64,000 bases of DNA, taken from Pycnopodia helianthoides (lineage: Eukaryota > Echinodermata > Asteroidea > Forcipulatida > Asteriidae). The DNA lies in assembly GCA_032158295.1 (NCBI GenBank), contig CM063253.1:5239001-5303000 (forward strand), written 5' to 3'. The translations under genes and the position numbers were made by a program. The notes under the pieces are model-generated. The model was not told the DNA's origin, did not search any database, and was given only the letters and a program-made list of their open reading frames with translations. Positions 1 through 10,645 of this stretch are shown here, piece by piece. The first letter of the stretch is position 1. The number at the start of each line of letters is the position of its first letter.

Positions 1-59
1 CGGAGTGGCATTATTAATGAGTAATGATTTAAAAAACATAAAGTTGCCTCTGGCCAGCA

Positions 60-274
60 GAACATACGGTCTGCAATTTTGTGGGGTCAATTTTTTCCCC
101 TACAAAAAAGTGGACCGTTTTCTGTCAGTACCCCCCAAAAAACCACATAATTTCAAGGGATATTTATGTGAACTATTATTCTACTTAAAAATATCTTTAC
201 AACCATATTCATTTCAAAACAAGCACGTTTAATGGCCCAAAGCGCCCAATCCGAAGACAACGTGCCCCCTTTAA
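60..274. mobile_element. Right arm of a palindromic TTAA element
   Basis: The right part matches the right half of the complete element at 40757-41074: the block GCCCAAAGCGCC, then AATCCGAAGACAAC, and an end CCCCT followed by TTAA at 271-274. The left arm is not visible, so the copy is either truncated or rearranged at the window edge. It has no coding capacity. Confidence 0.6.
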
Positions 275-2027
275 AATACTGATGATTTACAATTTATTGT
301 CTAGGCCCGTCACCACATCTCTTGGCCTTTACGTCGCAAATATCGACGTCAAATCATAATATTCTTACAATCTCCATGATTTTCACATACAGTCGCTCCA
401 AAGATGACTTCAAGCATGATAGAGAAACAAAACATTATTGACTCAAATTACTCCAATTAGTAAAACCGTCAATTCGGTCGAAAAGGATCTGTTAAAAAAA
501 ACCACCTAAATTCGTCGAAGATTTCATTGTTATGACAACCTCAAAGAATTATTTCAAAGAAGCTTACTAAAGAGCTCAGGTTGTCTTAATAATTTTCTTT
601 GTGTTGAATCTCCCCTACACACGTGCCCCAAATCAAACAAAAATAGATGTTTGGCCTGAGTTCATCCACAGCCACTCAGATTAAATTAGCGAAGATTTTA
701 TCAGAAGACTTCATTGTTTTTCTTGCTGCGAAATCCAAGATCCCCCAGTGACTCGGTAGATTTGTGTTTACCGTCCACGCAAATCCAGCTTTTGGTGGTT
801 TTATATCCCCCATTCCTTCTAAAGCGACCACCCCTTTAACAGACGATAATCCCGCTGTAGGCAGCCCTTAAACCCCGGCGTTATTCTAAGCTAGAAGACG
901 GACCCAGTTGGATTAAAACAAATTAATTAATTCGCAGGGATTAGTTATACATAGCCTGTTCCAACCGGTAAGGGGGGGGGGTGTATACACCGCGAGTATT
1001 ATATGGGTTATCACTTACGCACCGTCCCTACCCTGAGGTTACCGATGGGGACTAAATCGACTTTTCCCGGGGGCATAAACCGTCTATCTCATCCCAAATG
1101 CCAGCGGTTTCAATTACGATATTCGCTTAAGACTAAAGCGCGAGCTCCCTTGTTTCTCGAGCCTTGGTATATTTTCGTTTTAGTTCGATAAACCCACGTC
1201 TCGTTTCTGCCATGGCAGCTTATTATTAGAGATCGCAGCTATTGACAAGCACTGATGACGTCAGGTCTGAACTCCTGACTCCCGTGCATGCTTGGCTTCC
1301 AATCAGTGTTTATCGTCGGAAGTGTTGGTTCTTCCATTTGGGGCAATGTTATCTCTAAACTAGGGTGTTGTTTTTTCTGTATATCGGTCATAGCCCAAAG
1401 ACAAGCGATTTGGTCTCGACCTGATCGATCGACGGGAATGTTTTTCCCCCAGTGTGCGCTCTCCAGAAGCAGAACTTAGTCATGTTGACGTAGTCCTTTA
1501 CACAATAAGGCGACCAAAAATCCTTGCCCAATTTCATGCAGCCGATTAGCAGCAAATTTCACTTTACAAAATGTATGGAATTGGGCCAAGATTCTTTAAT
1601 GAAAAGACAAGCCACACTATTTTTCCTCCAGCCTCTGGACACATTGCTCTGAAGACAGACAAGATGGCTGCACAATGAAAGTTTCTCATAATGTGGATAA
1701 ACGAGGGGGGGGGGGATGAAGTGGGAAGGGGGAACTTTGACGCGAACCACTGTCATGTCGTATGATAATGGACTCTAAATCAGCGCACTCAAATTAGGAA
1801 CACATCACAGCGCACGCCAGGAAAGAAGTTTAGCTCACTCAAGATGTCCCATTCGCGAATAACGGGTACCGTCGAACTGAATTACCCATCTAGTAGTCTC
1901 CCTGTTAAATTGCCAATGGTGGATTTCACGTTAATCTTATTCTTAGTCCCATGAATTAATCTTAAAGCACGTCCTTACATTGGTAAATTATGGTGGCCCT
2001 AAAGGGGCATCACACATTATCATAAAC
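275..2027. other. No gene seen
   Basis: Unique-looking AT-rich sequence with short open frames only. It holds a G run near 971-981, another near 1707-1717, and a full CRE palindrome TGACGTCA at 1256-1263. No domain, splice-bounded exon or mobile element is recognised. Confidence 0.5.
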
Positions 2028-2235
2028 ATCTTTGCAAATACTTGCGAAGTCGCAAATTTATATCGTAAATATCTTTGCAAATTGTCGCCAACAAATTTGC
2101 AAATACTCGCAGTGTCGCAAATATTATCACAAATATATTTGCAAAGATCTTTCTGATATTACAAATATTTGCAAGTATATTTTTCGATAGTATTTGTGGT
2201 ATTGCAAATACTTTCGCAATGTTTGCAAATATGTT
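2028..2235. repeat. Short-period array of GCAAATA/TTTGC motifs
   Basis: The words TTGCAAATA, GTCGCAAAT and ATATTTGCAA recur about every 10-30 bases, giving a degenerate array with many small palindromes. The open frame through it encodes only a periodic artefact (repeats of FA, NI, AN type). Confidence 0.7.
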
Positions 2236-2289
2236 GGGATGTATGGTGTGTAAATGTCAAAGAGTAGTCTCCGCACTTCATATTGTGAG

Positions 2290-2545
2290 GTTTTTTTTGT
2301 GACCCAACATTATGCATGAAAAAACAAACCTGCGAATGTTTAAGCTCAATCTCTCACCGGAAATCACGAGAAAGCAGTGACAAAACAAACCTTGAAATAT
2401 TTGACTATTTTCAAACTCGCACAATCAAAACCAATTGTTTTGCCCATTTCTTAAAAGCTATAGGCTAGCATTTAAAGCGTGAGAGTAGTCCACCGTGACT
2501 ATCTTTACACCATGTGTGTTCTGTGCAAGTCTGCACACTATTTTC
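2290..2545. mobile_element. Fragment of a TTAA-type MITE relative
   Basis: It shares in order with 14010-14300: a CCCAACAT block, ACAAACCTG followed by AAGCTCAATC, a CACGAGAA block, CAATTGTTTT, and CCACCGTGAC. The motif ACCTGTGAAAGTTTGAGCTC is also internal to the TTAA MITEs at 44724 and 50170 on the opposite strand, so this looks like an old, diverged relative that has lost clear ends. Confidence 0.5.
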
Positions 2546-3950
2546 TTCTTTCAATCTTACCAATGTGGTACACACCCTGTAATAGTCAAGCAGGAGCATA
2601 CTTCACATTAGAGGTGACTGTTCTATTGATAAAACCCATCTTTCAGTTTACAATGACCCAGATTTATCGAGTCCTCTGGAAGTTACAGCGTTTGTGCATA
2701 AGATGTGTGAGTATTCGTGAAAACACTGATAATTCTGAACATTAATATCGCCACTGTTGCTGGGCGACGAACTCCTCGCGCAATATACCATGGTGCTAGG
2801 ACCTATGTTGTTATTGGCAGTGAATTTCCCATGAGTTGTAAGTATATTAAATAGTATGCACGTGGTAAACAATAAATTGATGTGTAGTGGTAATGCTTTG
2901 ACGCAATGGCTACCAGTTTTGAACTGTTTGTGGGAATACCCGTGATAAAGTGTAATAAACAAATAAGTGTAATTAATCAATTAATACGAATAAATAAGAG
3001 TGTATACTATAGACAAACATAATTGTATTTATGATGTGGTCACTCGATCATAGAGACCTCATAAAAATGTGCACGTGTTGATTTATAAAAAAAAAAAAAT
3101 TAATTCATAACGCCTTTGAAAAAACCTTTTGCTTCAAAAGTGCAAAAAACTATCTCTTTTATAAACTGACTCGTACTCGAAACCCATATTAAACCATTTT
3201 TGTACATAACTTCAGATATTAATTTATTCATAGAACGCCTCGGCGAAATCGGCGGATAATCACCCTCAACTGGGTTAATCCGTAAATGGCTGTCGTCGAG
3301 GGAATTGAAGCAACAGAGTAAATCCCAAGCATGACTTCTTTTAGGACACAAAAAAATCTATAAAATATATTATTTGTTTCTGCAGCAATTAGCACGATCA
3401 TTTCCAGTGGGTATAATGTTTTACGTGACACAATTAGCCTTTGAGTTTGGCTCCCTCTCTCTGAGAATTAGATCTTTTTTTTCCTACATGAAAAAAAAGG
3501 TTAAACTCATTAAATGCGTATCAGCGCATGGAGGTAGAATTGATGAGTGTAAAAGTCGAGTCAGGCATGCATTTCGAGAACGAGCCGGTAAATTTCGACC
3601 GACAAGGGGAAGGTTGTTGGCTTGCCTGGACGGGGAGGGCACTGGTTGGGGTTTAAAGACATGTTGGTCAGAAAGATGAAGGGTGCTCGAGTGTCAGTGT
3701 GAGTATTGCACAACTACGGTAGTGAGTGTAGCCCAAGAGTGTGACTGTTATGAGTTATGAAAAAGTACTCAAGATGTTCAGTAGAGGATAACTAGATATT
3801 TTCATGGGGGAGGGGGGGGGGGTGCTTTTTATACTTGAACGTGAACATGAACACTCATTTGTGAAATAGATTACTACGTGCTTGTATAATTGTTAATAAC
3901 ATTAGTCGATAAACTTAACTATACATTATTGAAGTTCAAAGACTGATTTG
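2546..3950. other. No gene seen
   Basis: AT-rich, apparently single-copy sequence with an A run near 3088-3100 and a G run near 3811-3823. Short frames on both strands lack recognisable domains. Confidence 0.5.
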
Positions 3951-3952
3951 AA

Positions 3953-4107
3953 TAGACCCCTTGCATTGGCCGCCATTGCAGAAGTAAAAACAATGGAAAC
4001 GTGCACGGGTGTACGCGCCGTGCACAACTCCAAGCCAAGGATAGATCTCCATTGATCTCAGTGAGGGCGCTGTTTGGGTCTTGTGACGTCATATGCAAGG
4101 GGATATA
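3953..4107 (+). mobile_element. Short CRE-bearing MITE (family F)
   Basis: The ends are inverted (AGACCCCTTGCAT at the left, ATGCAAGGGGAT at the right). The interior contains AACAATGGAAACGTGCACG and a complete TGACGTCA at 4084-4091. A second copy lies in reverse orientation at 23950-24090, and a related element at 10370-10645. About 155 bp and non-coding. The superfamily cannot be named from what is visible. Confidence 0.65.
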
Positions 4108-4247
4108 TACATACTTTTTTTTGCCATAAGATTTTAAACAGTACCATCGAAATGTGTTGGTTTTTTTTAGAAGGGGGTACTAACCCTCTGCCCAGCAACC
4201 CCCCCGCCCCGCCCCTAGTTAAGGTGCTGAAGATAATTATGCCTTGA

Positions 4248-4613
4248 AGGTACACGTTGCGTTGGATCGGGCGAGTTGGTCTATAAAAAGCGTTTGTAAC
4301 CGTTTGTCATAAAAAAAATGCATATGGTGAAAAAGTAGAATACAATGATCCACACAAATTTGCCTCGAAAATGCGTGGTTTTCCTATAACTTTGCGAAAT
4401 AGCACGGTCAGCCATTTTGTGGAAATTTGTCTCCACAAAATGGCCGACCGTGTTAGTTCACGATGTTCAAGGAAAACCCCCCTATTTCGCGGCATATTTG
4501 TGTAGATCATTGTAATCTACTTTTAAAACATCTTTCTAACCATGCATTTTATAACAAACGGTTACAAACGCTTTTTGTAGACCAACTCGCCCGATGTAAG
4601 GCAACGTGTACCT
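4248..4613. mobile_element. Near-complete palindromic MITE flanked by TTGA/TTAA
   Basis: Both halves are inverted copies of each other: AGGTACACGTTGCG and GGGCGAGTTGGTCTA at the left recur inverted as TAGACCAACTCGCCC and CAACGTGTACCT at the right. The centre is an inverted pair around CCATTTTGTGGA. It is flanked by TTGA (4244-4247) and TTAA (4614-4617), consistent with one substitution in a 4-bp TTAA target duplication. As RNA it would fold into a long hairpin. Confidence 0.8.
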
Positions 4614-4744
4614 TTAATAATAGAGGCTGCTGTTCGAGATGGGGGCTAACTTGACTGACGTGTTTACATACTGAGTATGTTTTTAAAGGAGAAACTCACA
4701 TAGACCTTCTCGATAATGAGTAAGAGATAGGAGTTGATTTTAGA

Positions 4745-5205
4745 GCAGCAGATCCACCTTGTACTCTTGAACATTGTGCTTGTGCTCGCACCCAAACTCA
4801 TAGAAACGAATGTTAAGTACTTGTATTCGTACTCGTACCCATGGCAAAGTACTCCCTTGGTACTCGTGGCAGTGTACTGCCCTCTCACTCGAACTCAAGA
4901 ACATGTACTCGTGATCACACTCGAACTCACGGAAACAAATAGCTAGTACTTGTACTCGTACCCATGATGAAGTACTCCCCTCGTACTTGTGGCAGGGTAC
5001 TCTCTTCGTACTCGTGCATGATCATACTCGAATTCATGGAAAGTACTTGTACTCGCACTCGTACTCACACTCATTCTCGTCCGTGTGGAAAAGTACTCTA
5101 CGAGTATGGCAAAGTACCCCCTCGTAACTGGCACTCATGGTATAGTACTCATACTCGCACTGCCACTCCTACTCATCAAAATGTACTCAACTGCAACTCT
5201 GCCGG
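4745..5205. repeat. Degenerate GTACTCGTACTCG array
   Basis: GTACT(C/T)GTACTCGTACCC-type words recur with a higher-order unit, seen from the block AGTACTTGTA at about 4816, 4945 and 5042. The open frames over it on both strands (Ser/Thr/Arg/Tyr-rich) reflect the repeat and are not genes. Confidence 0.75.
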
Positions 5206-5653
5206 TTGATTTACATGTAAGGAGATCCCCCACATAACCACTCTTGATTCCTTTAACCGAGTTGATGCTGTGCAGCTTTGAAGTCAAGTGCATTTGCATA
5301 AGAGCCCAGCAAGGAGTTGATTTAAATGCAGAGGGGAACCCAGTAGACACGGTCTCTCTCGATTTATGAGTTCGGGTTGATTGTTAGGCTAAAGTCAAAT
5401 ACATTTGCATAATAGCCTAGATAAAAAGTACTCAACCTACTAAACTACAGTTGGAGTTGAGTTAATTTGCATGCGTTTGAGTACGAACAAGAGCTACTCG
5501 ACCTCGCAAACTAATCTGAACTATGTTCTTAGATGTTTTCTTGAAAGACTTCAGAGTTACTTGATATGTGACTTCAAGTGCGTCTTCCCCAAGTTACTTC
5601 TTGGTACCTTCTTAAATACGAAAAAACCCTCACGTACTTCGCGTAGTGAAGTT

Positions 5654-5689
<36 letters not shown>

Positions 5690-6111
5690 CGCACACTCGC
5701 ACGGAGCAATCACTGATGCAGTCAGTACACGGATGTTGTCTTGGTCATCTATGAATACAACCCCTATGTACTCTGTTGTGTCAACAGTGCCTGAGAACGG
5801 CGTAAAAAATCCCCGGTGGATTTGGGCGGGACAAAAGAGTGTGTGAAACCCCGAGAAGGCACACGCTGAGACGTATGGCAAACGTGCTCTTCGATCTGTC
5901 TCCACAAAGACACCTTATGTCGCCAGAGCATGTGCGAACATGACAAGGCTCTTTGTTGATCACACGAGTCTCTAACACCCTCTCGTGAAAGAAGAGAAAA
6001 AAAATCTCATGTTGATTTACGACTAGAACACATTATCTGATCTTATAGGGTCTAGGTCCTTGGCCTACGGTATAACATTCAAGACATAAAGCTGTTTCTT
6101 GACTCCTAGAG
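5206..6111. other. No gene seen; contains an (AC)n microsatellite
   Basis: Between the GTACTC array and the CT tract there is unique-looking sequence with an AC dinucleotide run at about 5655-5684. The His-Thr and Cys-Val repeats in overlapping frames come from that run. Confidence 0.55.
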
Positions 6112-6141
6112 CCTCCCTCTCCCCCACTCTCCCCCCCTCTC

Positions 6142-6173
<32 letters not shown>

Positions 6174-6176
6174 CCT
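6112..6176. repeat. CT/CCCT simple repeat
   Basis: An imperfect CCCTCTCCCCC tract runs into a nearly pure CT run at about 6138-6172. Confidence 0.9.
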
Positions 6177-6479
6177 TTCTTCTAATGATTTATTTTCTGG
6201 ATGCAATCCCAGAGAGGGTGGTGTTGTCATGGTTACGGTGCTTGAAGTAAAGTACTTTACGCGCTGGTTGTTGGTGCTTTAATGCACGTGCATCAACGTG
6301 GGGACGATCAGATTCGTCTCATACTTGAAAGGTTTCGGGAAGAAGGCACTATCTGTTTTCATTACATGCAGTCAGGTTTTGCATTGGGGGTTCTCTTTTG
6401 GTAAAAATATACATTTATGGGAGTGCAGCCATCTTGTTCTTCACCCAATCAAAACGACATTGCCAAACCGAGGCTTGAG

Positions 6480-6606
6480 GGGGGAAAGGTCTGATCATTT
6501 TGTAATTTGAATTTTGGGGTGAACAAAGAAATTTTGACTGGAATGGGATTTGAACATACGACCTTGCGGGTTATCGGTACTCTACCAACTGAGCTATCTA
6601 GCCCAC
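6480..6606 (-). mobile_element. tRNA-derived SINE copy
   Basis: On the minus strand the start reads as a tRNA: an A-box region TAGCTCAGTTGGTAGAG and a B-box region GTTCAAATCC. The T-stem and anticodon stem are badly paired and non-tRNA sequence follows, so this is a SINE and not a tRNA gene. A sister copy lies about 300 bp downstream at 6742-6905. Confidence 0.7.
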
Positions 6607-6741
6607 ATGTTGGCATGCAGTCTCCCTATTCTGTCGATATCTTTGTTTGAGTGTGCAAGTCATACAGCCTAAAACTGCTGTTATAGCCAGAGATCACACC
6701 CAAGTTTACCATACAACCTTGGAAGCGGCAGCAGAGGGATC

Positions 6742-6905
6742 ATTTTAAGGGGACGGAAATGTTAAACCACGAGGGAAAGTGACTTTTGGTAAAGTTAATT
6801 TAATTTTCGGGTTGCACAAAAAAGAAGTTGAATAAAGAGCCGGATTTGAACCTGCGACCTTTGGATTTACGTGCCGGCGCTCTACGAACTGAACTATCCA
6901 ACACC
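6742..6905 (-). mobile_element. tRNA-derived SINE copy, sister of 6480-6606
   Basis: On the minus strand it carries TAGTTCAGTTCGTAGAGCG (A box) and GGTTCAAATCC (B box), followed by a body similar to the neighbouring copy. The two copies have the same orientation. An apparent frame through it is not a gene. Confidence 0.7.
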
Positions 6906-9612
6906 AAAAGTATTTGAAAAATATCCAACTAACATTTTCTTTGCCGAAAAAGGAAACGAACAAAATTAATAAAATCAAGATATCGTTTTTATAATGGACT
7001 CAAAGAAATCAAGTTGGAAAACGACTGTAAATGAATACAAGATTCTAGTCGAGAAAGAAACAAAACATCCCAAGGTGTTTGCTGCATTACTTGGTCGTAC
7101 ATCGCAAGATGAAGAGATGCACGGGCCCTGAAAAACCTTTCCCCTTTAAAAAGGGGAAATACGTCACCAGACGTTTTAAAGGTATTATACAGGTTTGGGA
7201 AGGATAACAAGCATAATTGTTTAATTTTAGTCTGAAAGTTGACTAATTATGAAGCCCATACGAAAACCATTGTTTCTGTGAAATTTTTCCCTCTCAAAAT
7301 GAAGTCACGTGCGAGAAAACTGTATCTGCAAGACAACAAAAAATTGCAACAGCTGATTTCGGTTGTTGCAACCAAAATTACGGACAATGTGTTTTACAAG
7401 CCCAAATTTTTCACAGGTTCGTTTAACTCGTGTATAATGCTTGATCACACAAAATATGAACGCTGTCTGTGGCAATTTTTTCAGCTCTGCCTGTCCTTTA
7501 TACTACCTTTAGTCAATTCCTTTCAGCTAGTAACAGACGTTATGAAAATATACAGTCCAAGCCATCGCGAACCCTTCCAGCCTGTGGGAAAGGTACTTTC
7601 ACCAAGTGTAAAGGATTTTGATTCGCACTTATTAGGGAGGCGTTTTCTCCATCCAGGATAATTGTCTGAATTTGTCTTCACGCCATTTACGCCTAGATTT
7701 TATCTCCTCTATAGCCTTGAAAATTTGACGTTCATCCCCTCCTCACTATCTATCTCCCGTATAAAAAGAAACCACATATTACATCTCTCCATCCTACCGT
7801 GAAAGTTTGTTCCTGGGTCCATAGGCTGGTTTCAGCCGCCTCGAAGCCAGGGGATGAGGGTTCGGGTCAAGGCCTTCTCCTGCACTTTTTTGAGGGGCAA
7901 AGTGCTGTATTTTTCTCCCTCAAACCACAGAATCTGTTCCATCGATCGCTTCCGCCACGGGTGGTTTTTTGTTTTCCTTAGTTTTTTCTTTAGTTTTTTT
8001 TTTTTTTTTTGCGAACGGCGAATTTAATGACTTCTTCAAACGGCCGTTGATCATTCCACCCACGATAAACGGTTAAGGTCGTGCAAATGTTGTCGTGAGG
8101 TAAGAACAACAAGGCGAGTCAGAAGCCAGCCTGTGGGGGTGTTAAATGGACTTGGTTTCCCGACCTTGCATTACACATCCAGACTCCAATTACATTTCGA
8201 CAAAAGAGACATGACAGGAGCTGCGGCCGCGATTTTCTTTGCTTTGCTCCGTTCCTATCTCAATTGCTGCAAGTTATCCATTTCGTATTTTGTGTCATAG
8301 CCACATTTCTCTTGACGTTATTGCATCCCTGTAATGGAGCGTGCTAATACGGCACAGCGAGAAATTAGAATTAGAATCTACAATAAAATGTGCCGTAATT
8401 CAGTAGAGTTAAGCCAGTGGCTCGTAACCAATTCGAACCTACAAGAAACGCAATTTAAAGCGGGACCATCGCTCGATTTTGAACATTATAAAGTTGCGCG
8501 TGAGCAGAGTGTCCGGACACCGTCATGGTGAGCATTATTGTTAAATTTTTACTTTGGAACAGAATAGCCTCCTCATTTAAACACATCGAAAGTTAACAGT
8601 TAAAGAGAAAGATACAATATTTTAATTATAAACGTAAAGATTTATCCTGTATACTTGTAAGTGTTTCATATGTTGTTTTATCCTTTGAGAAAGACTCTGC
8701 TAGATCGAAACGTCAGGCCATTAACCATCGCATTAAAAGATAAAGCGCCATCAGCAAATTATTACAATAATATTGAAAACAGAGGGGTAAACACGAACCT
8801 CCCCTAAAACAAACATTAACAAAATATATTTAAAAAAAAGCAAAAACCGACTAAAGCGAACAACTAAAACAAAAAGCGGCAACAACAGTGCATAACAATA
8901 ATGCGCAACTATATTGCGCGCCAAAATTACTCTAGACTGTGTAAGTCTCGCGCGTTTCGAAAAGAGAAAGCATTTTTTCTTCTGACTTCAAATCTTTGTT
9001 TTAAAAATATATCTTGAAAAAAATCGAGAAAAATACTCATTACAATTTTTATAAAATGAGTTTTAGTGAGCAGCAATGAAAAAGGCTCAGCGTCTGGCAA
9101 TTGCAGCGTCTGGCGATTATCATCGCGCGACCAAAACAAGAGTTTACATAAGTTTCAAGATGAGGTAGGCAAACGCTTTTATTATTTTGCAACCAGCCAG
9201 AAGCCAGATCAAGTTTTATTTTACTGTCATGCTTGTAATCACTTAGTATTACATTCCCAACAACAAATAACATTTGTACGGCTATAAACTACGTTGAACT
9301 CAAATATTTGACGAAACAAAATTTTGCCTCTACGTAAAACCCCATATGGTTGACACCACAATGGTCCCGGAAGTTCAAATACGCGCGAGACTTGCACAGG
9401 CTCTAGCAGCAGATCGTGTTTTTTTGTCTCCCTCTTCGCGCCAAAACAACCGAAGCGTAGACTGGATTACATGTTCATTAGCACATCCAGCCGTGTCACT
9501 TACTCCCCTGGATATCAAGCTCTTGACACGCCGAGGTATAACGACTCAAAACATCGTCTGGTAGACGAGAATGGCTAAGTGGGTACATTACCCTAAACGA
9601 CATTGATGACTC
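6906..9612. other. No gene seen; scattered repeat fragments
   Basis: It holds a small perfect hairpin (TTTCCCCTTT/AAAGGGGAAA, about 7138-7159). A fragment at about 7217-7275 recurs inverted at about 12720-12780. A retroelement-like motif with ATCGAAACGTCAGGCC lies at about 8683-8725. A block AATACGCGCGAGACTTGCAC near 9378 recurs near 10732. The 140-codon frame at 7239-7661 overlaps the repeat and has no domain. Confidence 0.5.
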
Positions 9613-9677
9613 CAGTAAGAAGAAGAAGAATGAGATGAAGAAGAATATCAAGAAGAAGAAGAAGAAGACAAAGATAA
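9613..9677. repeat. (GAA)n simple repeat
   Basis: Imperfect AAG/AAGAAGATG trinucleotide array. The phenylalanine-rich minus-strand frame over it is an artefact. Confidence 0.9.
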
Positions 9678-9939
9678 AATCTCCAATTCGTGACAATCTG
9701 TCAAAATTTGAAATGGCGCAGCTTCGAAGATCAAGGTCCCGCAACGGGCTTATTATTTCCAAGAGATATTGGTTGTTATAACCAAATTGATTTTTTGTCT
9801 TAAGCTCGTTGAAGACATGACGCTATAGACGGCAGTTTTATGTAAAGAGTAAAACGAAGAGAAAACCGAAATTTTTTTCTTGAAAAACCAGGCGCAGTTT
9901 GACCTACAAGATTAAAGTGAAGGCTGGGTTGAGAGCCAA

Positions 9940-10035
9940 CTTATTATATAATATTAACAAGATCGTCTTCTATAGAGCCGATATCCACAAAGTGCTCATG
10001 GCACTTTCTGTAATAATACAGTTTCTTCCAATAGT
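9940..10035 (-). mobile_element. LINE/SINE 3' tail fragment
   Basis: On the minus strand it reads GTGCCATGAGCAC, GATATCGGCTCTATAGAAGA and then a TA-rich run. This matches the 3' tail of the LINE remnant at 39605-39895 (GCCATGAGCACC, GATACCGGCTCTATACAAGA, ATTATTATC). Only the tail is present. Confidence 0.6.
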
Positions 10036-10369
10036 GCAAATGCAAGAAACGGTGAAAAAGGGGGTGCTGCAGAAGTAATCCAAAATCTCAATGGAAATTA
10101 GGTGAAAACGGTCGTTTTTAAAAATGTCTGTTGTCTGGATGGCTGTGACTGTGGGAGATTAGTCCAGACCTTTCCTAAAGCTACCTGGAACGAACGGGTT
10201 CGCCATGAATTATTCACAGCATATTCCACAAGGAGGAGTTTGTCAGCTGCATAAACACCGCAGAGTCACAAAGACATGACATCGAGGAACACGGTTAGCC
10301 ATTATAGAGATACGGTGGACACGTTACAAGGGCACCATTTTGTTGGGGGTAACTCTCTTCTGAGGGCGC

Positions 10370-10645
10370 CCTAATTAATGACGTCATATGCATAAAGGTC
10401 TTTTTAAAAACCGTTATGGCATAATAATATTTATTCCGGGTCGCATGAACCGCTTTACGCAGCTAACCTATACTGCGGAGCAGTATAAATGGATTGCATA
10501 TGACGTCATTGACCACCATCTTTAATGAAAAACAATGGAAACGCGCACGCATGTACGCGCTGCGCACCTTACTCTCAGCCGATAATACTAGCATTTCACG
10601 CGTTCACGTTTAATCAAAGATGGCGGTCAATGTAAGGGGTCTTTT
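10370..10645. mobile_element. CRE-bearing MITE related to family F
   Basis: It contains AAACAATGGAAACGCGCACG, as at 3953-4107, and an inverted pair around GACCACCATCTTTAAT and AATCAAAGATGGCGGTCAAT. Two complete TGACGTCA sites lie at 10379-10386 and 10501-10508. The ends are not certain, and there may be two nested or adjacent copies. Confidence 0.5.

Noticed and set aside
5630..5905. Frames with Cys-Val or His-Thr repeats
   Set aside because: They are translations of an AC dinucleotide run.
6530..6610. Functional tRNA gene on the minus strand
   Set aside because: A and B boxes are present, but the T-stem and anticodon stem are mispaired and a sister copy nearby has the same non-tRNA body; it is a SINE.
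7239..7661. 140-codon + strand frame
   Set aside because: No domain. Its first part is shared, inverted, with about 12720-12780, so it is repeat-derived.
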